Made by a program: the position numbers and the translations under genes | Notes under the pieces: generated by a model | The model's database searches: none | What the model saw: the letters and a program-made list of their open reading frames with translations, nothing else | Told to the model about the DNA's origin: nothing | Assembly (NCBI GenBank): GCA_002812745.2 | Contig: NCSJ02000006.1 | Location: 62,001-126,000 of the forward strand | Direction of reading: 5' to 3' | From: Scytalidium lignicola | Taxonomy: Eukaryota > Ascomycota > Leotiomycetes | Length of the DNA: 64,000 nt | In this document: positions 59,985-64,000 of the stretch, in pieces | Numbering within the stretch: position 1 is the stretch's first letter | Layout: every line of letters begins with the position of its first letter

Positions 59985-61249
59985 ATGCCAGCTACCCTTG
60001 GAGAGGAACAGCCCAATGATACAATTGTTGTGAAAGCAGAATCCGCGCAGCCGCAACTTCTCACTTCTACGCCTATAACTACGTCAATTGGCCGGGACGC
60101 ATCCTACTCCAGATCAGCAATGGATTTCTCGCGAACGCTCCAGTCGCCGGAGCCCATGGCCGATGACAATGCCCCTGCGGAACCTCTTCCTAGACCCTCC
60201 GATCAGGGAACGGAGCCGCGACGAGGCAGTGGACAACGGCGCCCGAGACTCAGTGGCATGACGATGGAGCAGCGGCTCCAGATGATGCCCGAATTGCGCC
60301 CATTGCCTTGGAGACCTGGCGTGGAGATGGGATCGGAACTTGAAACCGGAGGGGAATCGCGCAGGAAACAAATTAGATTCGGCTGTCTTCTGGCAACCCG
60401 AGGACAGGTTCAGCCCGTGCCGTGCAATACCTGTGCGAACGGACGAGGGAAATTCAGACTTTGTGTGGCTCTGGACGGATTCTTCAAGGGAGCTTGCGCA
60501 AGCTGCCAACTCAGTGGACGCCCGAATAGGTGCAGTATCAAGAAGGGTGACGGTAAGTCGTAGCCATGTTGACTTGAACTTGCCAGTTTGGAGAACTTGG
60601 TGAACTGACGCTGTTTTTCTTCTTCCGTGCAGATACAGAAGAAGGCAAGAGCCCGCCTTCTGAAGCATCTCCTCGCTTTGGTGCAAGTTACAGCTTGCCA
60701 CCACCGCCGCCGGAGGCGCATTATTCAAACGGACCTCCACAACCAAAGCGGAGAAGAACAACTCAACAATCACGGGAGCTTGCAGATCCTGAACCGAAGT
60801 CGGAAGAAGAAAGAAGGCCCGTGATTAGAGATATGACAGAGCGACATTGGGCAACGGTTAACTCACCTATGCCAGCACTCCCATCTCAAATGAGTGCCGA
60901 GACACCAAATACTCGATATATCCCACAACCGCCGCCTGAGCGGGACAGGCCAATAACAGAGAGGCCAATCAGTTGGGCAGCTGTGAATCAACTTCCGTCG
61001 ATATCGGCTTCGCAACCTCTGAATGGCAGAGATGAGCAGAATGGCGCCTTACTACAACCCAGTTTCGAGTCGGAAAAACAAGAAGGGACCGCTGGTTATG
61101 AGGAAGTATCGGTTTCGCTCATTGATTCACTGCCGAAGAGCAAGCAGAGACAGATATATGGTGTGCTAGGCGGGCTACAGAGCGGCATTGATCATCTCCA
61201 GAGAGAACTCGATTCTCTGAAGCGGACATTTGGTATCAACGACGATTAA
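59985..61249 (+). CDS. Fungal zinc-binding protein with a DUF3716-type domain
   Basis: Exons are 59985-60552 and 60633-61249, giving 394 residues. The first ~130 residues are Pro/Ser/Arg-rich, with MTMEQRLQMMPELRPLPW just before the domain. The Cys-rich domain occupies about residues 128-186: Cys at 134, 147, 150, 160, 171, 174 and 183, with CNTCANGRGKFRLC and CASCQLSGRPNRC. This pattern resembles the DUF3716 family of filamentous fungi, which is expanded in some species and has no assigned function. After the intron there is a basic PKRRRT patch, suggesting nuclear location, and a C-terminal helix (LIDSLPKSKQRQIYGVLGGL) that may dimerise. DNA or RNA binding is a guess. Confidence 0.75.
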
Positions 61250-62004
61250 TTAAAAAAAAAGTTTTTAATAGTTCTGGGACAAAGGAAGTTTCAAGGTGGT
61301 CACTCGTATTTGATGGCCTTTTTATTCAAAAAATCTTACGTGATACGATGGCTCGTTTCCATGTCTACAACCCCATCAACAAAGCTTGATGTGGTTTAGC
61401 TTTAGCGGATGACATTTTTAGCATCAATAAAGAGACGTGGGGATAATAACATCCCGAGCTCCCTTCGCGTTCGACAAGTCTGATGGCTGAATCTCCATTG
61501 GTGTTAGGGGATAGGTTTTCTAAGGTCGAGGTGAGCATGCTCAATAAATGATTCAATCCAAAAGTCTATTAACATGAAATGCAGGCATTCAAAAAAAAAA
61601 TATCCCTGTATACGGACGGAGCATACGTCCATAATAATTCCATTCTACCTTGAACTTGAGGCTTTTGAGCTTGTCAATTGCTGGTTTGGCAAAAGCAAAC
61701 TCAACATTATGGCAAAATGCGCAGAGACCTCTATGAAAAACCATCACTTTGGAAATTGGCAATCAGTAGTAGACTTTTTGTATCCTTGTAATATCCTAAA
61801 ATTGGTAAAGAGGGCAAGGCAAATTAAGGGCTTGCTCTAGGAAGGCAGAGAGCTATATTCCATTTGTACTAAAGTAGAGGGCTTCTCTCACGGGTTTAGC
61901 AGAATTATGATACCCAGGCAAAATCAGGGAATCGGTCTTTGTGGGGTCATCGATAATAAAATATTAATACCCGTTTTTACAGTGCATTTTTAGGGGGTGT
62001 GGGG

Positions 62005-62029
62005 TTTTTTTTTTGTTTTTTGTTTTTTT
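62005..62029. repeat. Poly-T tract broken by two Gs
   Basis: Runs of ten, six and seven Ts are separated by single Gs. Confidence 0.8.
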
Positions 62030-62357
62030 GCAAAGTCTTTGTTGACCGTTGTTCTGTTACAACATGCCTTCCTCATTCCAGCCATCATCACGACACTAAA
62101 CAAATGCAGGCTATAAAATGAAATTAAAAACCCAACTCAATTCTCGGTCCTCCCAAAATAGTTAATGACAGGTTACAAACTCTATCGAATACAACATCCC
62201 CTAAGCTATTAACTCCATGCTGCTTAGATGTGCTTTGTAAGGATCTCCATTTTTTGGTCACTAGCGTCTATCTTAACCTGTGACCTTGGAATATTAAATA
62301 AATTAATGATTGTTGACACTATGCTGGTCTACAACATCTGCACACCAATCGTGCTAA

Positions 62358-62358
62358 N
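62358..62358. other. Ambiguous base left of a T8 run
   Basis: A single N precedes eight Ts in non-coding sequence. Confidence 0.9.
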
Positions 62359-63023
62359 TTTTTTTTATGACAGGCATTAAATCGTTACCGGTCATTTACA
62401 GCCTTAACCGCCCATAGCGATATATATATATAGCAATTGAGCAACAGGATCATTAATGCCCGAGATTGCATTAAATAACGAGTGTCACAAGATCACCAAA
62501 AAACCCTGGCCAGCCGAAATTTTATGACAACGTATTTTCTTTGTGTACTGAGACTGTAGGTGCATTGTCGATCGATTCTTCTTTGACTGCAACGTCCCAT
62601 TCGAACTTGACCGTCGCTTCCGATTTCTCGCGACACCAATTTTCAGGAAATCTATTCAAAGCAACACCGAGGCAAGTCCAATTGAATCTGAAAGGAAGAA
62701 AAAAACACAACGAGTGGACACTGTGGTCTGAAGCAATTTGCTAGGCAGAACCCGGCTGGTGCGCGATTTATACAGTAGTATTGATCTTCACAAAGACAGA
62801 TCTTCTCTGTAGTTGATAAGTTTGTCCAAACTACAGCACCAATTCTTGTTGTGGCACAAATAATAATATGCTCTCTTGCTGCGATTCACTTCGTGATAGT
62901 ACACCATGGGTTAACCTAACGCCTAACTTCCAACTTTCAAGAGCGTTCACCTACTTGCTGTACCATCACGTCATTTGTCGTCTTACCTACAGTAGTCGAT
63001 CGCTTCCATCCCAACCTTATGCA

Positions 63024-63047
63024 TGCCACACTGCCACACTGCCACAC
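63024..63047. repeat. Three tandem copies of TGCCACAC
   Basis: Three exact head-to-tail copies of an 8-bp unit. A GAGGTGA-rich stretch follows at about 63110-63132. Confidence 0.8.
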
Positions 63048-64000
63048 TTATGATGGCGCGTTCTCATTGTTTCGGAAGTAACTCCTTTTTTCAAGCAGCC
63101 AGCCGGTGGGAGGTGAGGTGAAGTGAGGTGAGAGTAAATCCATTGCTTCTAGTAAGATAATATACTTGGCAATCGCGGGGTGCTGTCGAATTACGTGTGA
63201 GGTCTGTCATGTATTGTACAGGTGTACACTGTACGAAAAGTATTGATGTTGAAGATATCATCAAGCTCTCAACTTATCTACCGGTATGAAGATAATTAGT
63301 GGATTGATCCAGTTCTTTCTTGTAAAGCTAGATTGTGCATCTCCCTTCCTGTGGCTAGCCAGTCATAGATGAGCTACTAATCGGAAACCTTGACGCGCGT
63401 ATGGTATTCTTCTCTTTAGAAACAAAAATATCAACCTAAAAAACCCATTTGTATCAGAGGTATTTCCAATCATCTACGTACCAAATGACGAATTTGTTTG
63501 CGCGTACGATGCGGCTTTTATCTTAAATACCGTATTCGCAACCCTTATCCTGTCATTGTGTGTGGAATTCCCCGATTGTAAGCTGAAGTGGGAGACGTGG
63601 TCGTCTAATTTATTATTGATGGAGCGATAACCCTGCTAGATCTAGTAGATCCGTAATCCTACACGCCAAAAGAACGGTGGAGATGAGTTCGAATTTCGTT
63701 TCTGGCCAGCTATTCTGTGGCTCCTACTACAGTACAGTAAGATAGCTAACTCCTACGTTCTTCCTCTAACTCCGTCGAACAAGTTTCTTGGTTTTCTGTA
63801 GCCAAGCCATTAGATATGTCATCTTCAATTTTGCCCCACACTTTGGCCTTGGTCCCGAGCAGGGAAAAAGAATAATCCCAGCAGGTTCCTTCTTTGGCGC
63901 AGAAGACTGAGAAATGCACCTCTAAGAATTACAGAACGTGAAGATGCAGCAGCTAGACACACTCAGTACTATAGCTAACATAGCTAAATTATACATAATA

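Larger units (their letters stand above)
61250..64000. other. Right-end region with no recognised gene
   Basis: About 2.75 kb. I see no ORF of gene-like composition or conserved motif on either strand. It contains T-rich runs, a (TA)6 run at 62421-62432, an N at 62358 and a short tandem repeat at 63024. It could be a long promoter of a gene beyond the window or a 3' flank. Confidence 0.5.

Noticed and set aside
59649..60019. Pro/Ser-rich frames through the poly-C run
   Set aside because: They owe their composition to the C15 run and end without joining the DUF3716 frame.
60114..60773. 219-codon minus-strand frame opposite the DUF3716 gene
   Set aside because: It is antisense to a coherent zinc-binding protein with a proper intron; its composition reflects the reverse complement.
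1..64000. tRNA, rRNA, snRNA, CRISPR arrays, transposons or viral insertions
   Set aside because: I scanned by eye for B-box-like GGTTCGA motifs, U6-type ACAGAGA context, terminal repeats and transposase or polymerase motifs and found none that hold up. tRNAscan-SE, Infernal and RepeatMasker would be decisive.

Overview
This is a gene-dense nuclear segment from a filamentous ascomycete (Pezizomycotina). The evidence is the short GT-AG introns (about 45-220 bp) with CTAAC/CTGAC-type branch sites, a fungal-type Zn2Cys6 regulator, a CYP61/ERG5 sterol desaturase, a DASH kinetochore subunit and a DUF3716-type zinc-binding protein. The moderate AT content and general protein style suggest a leotiomycete-like genome, but that is only an impression. 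I found no transposon, rRNA, tRNA, CRISPR or viral sequence.

Layout, left to right. 1-8.7 kb: eIF5B (runs off the left edge), a Yip1-family Golgi protein, a mitochondrial rhodanese, the Pol I factor Rrn7 and eIF5A. 9.1-20.5 kb: Vps52 (GARP), a Gyp8/TBC1D20-type Rab-GAP, a large MMS1/DDB1-family beta-propeller protein and ERG5. 20.5-28 kb: a 2-kb gene-poor gap, a 96-residue orphan, DASH subunit Ask1, an orphan with five SAP-like motifs, and a Gvp36-type BAR protein. 28-35.3 kb: N-acetylglutamate synthase, V-ATPase subunit e (75 residues in four tiny exons), Arv1 and a cytosolic LysM protein. 35.8-47.6 kb: a CTF1-beta/FarB-type Zn2Cys6 regulator, the GPI-anchor enzyme Mcd4, the monopolin subunit Csm1/Pcs1 and the AAA extractase Msp1. 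48-61.3 kb: cystathionine beta-lyase, Snu13, a Serinc/Tms1 protein, the Mch1 transporter, an Srf1-like membrane protein, a mitochondrial K+/H+ exchange-related protein and a DUF3716 protein. 61.3-64 kb: no gene seen.

Most genes are single-copy housekeeping genes in secretion and membrane lipids (Yip5, Vps52, Gyp8, Arv1, Mcd4, Tms1, Srf1, Gvp36, Erg5), gene expression (eIF5B, eIF5A, Rrn7, Snu13), chromosome segregation (Ask1, Csm1) and amino-acid synthesis (Arg2, Str3). They do not form an operon-like pathway or a biosynthetic cluster. Many are head-to-head pairs sharing a short promoter region. I did not find an undescribed multi-gene system. The least explained items are the five-SAP-like-motif protein, the small orphan at 22.5 kb, and the micro-exon DNA-binding region of the CTF1-beta gene, which carries a perfect inverted repeat of that family's own reported binding site in one intron.

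Sequence quality: there are eight single Ns, each directly left of a short single-base run. Five lie in coding exons and break the frame of genes that are otherwise intact (RRN7, VPS52, ARG2, MCD4 and the K+/H+ exchange gene). I treat these as unresolved run lengths, not pseudogenes. Splice coordinates are my own reading and could be off by a base in places.
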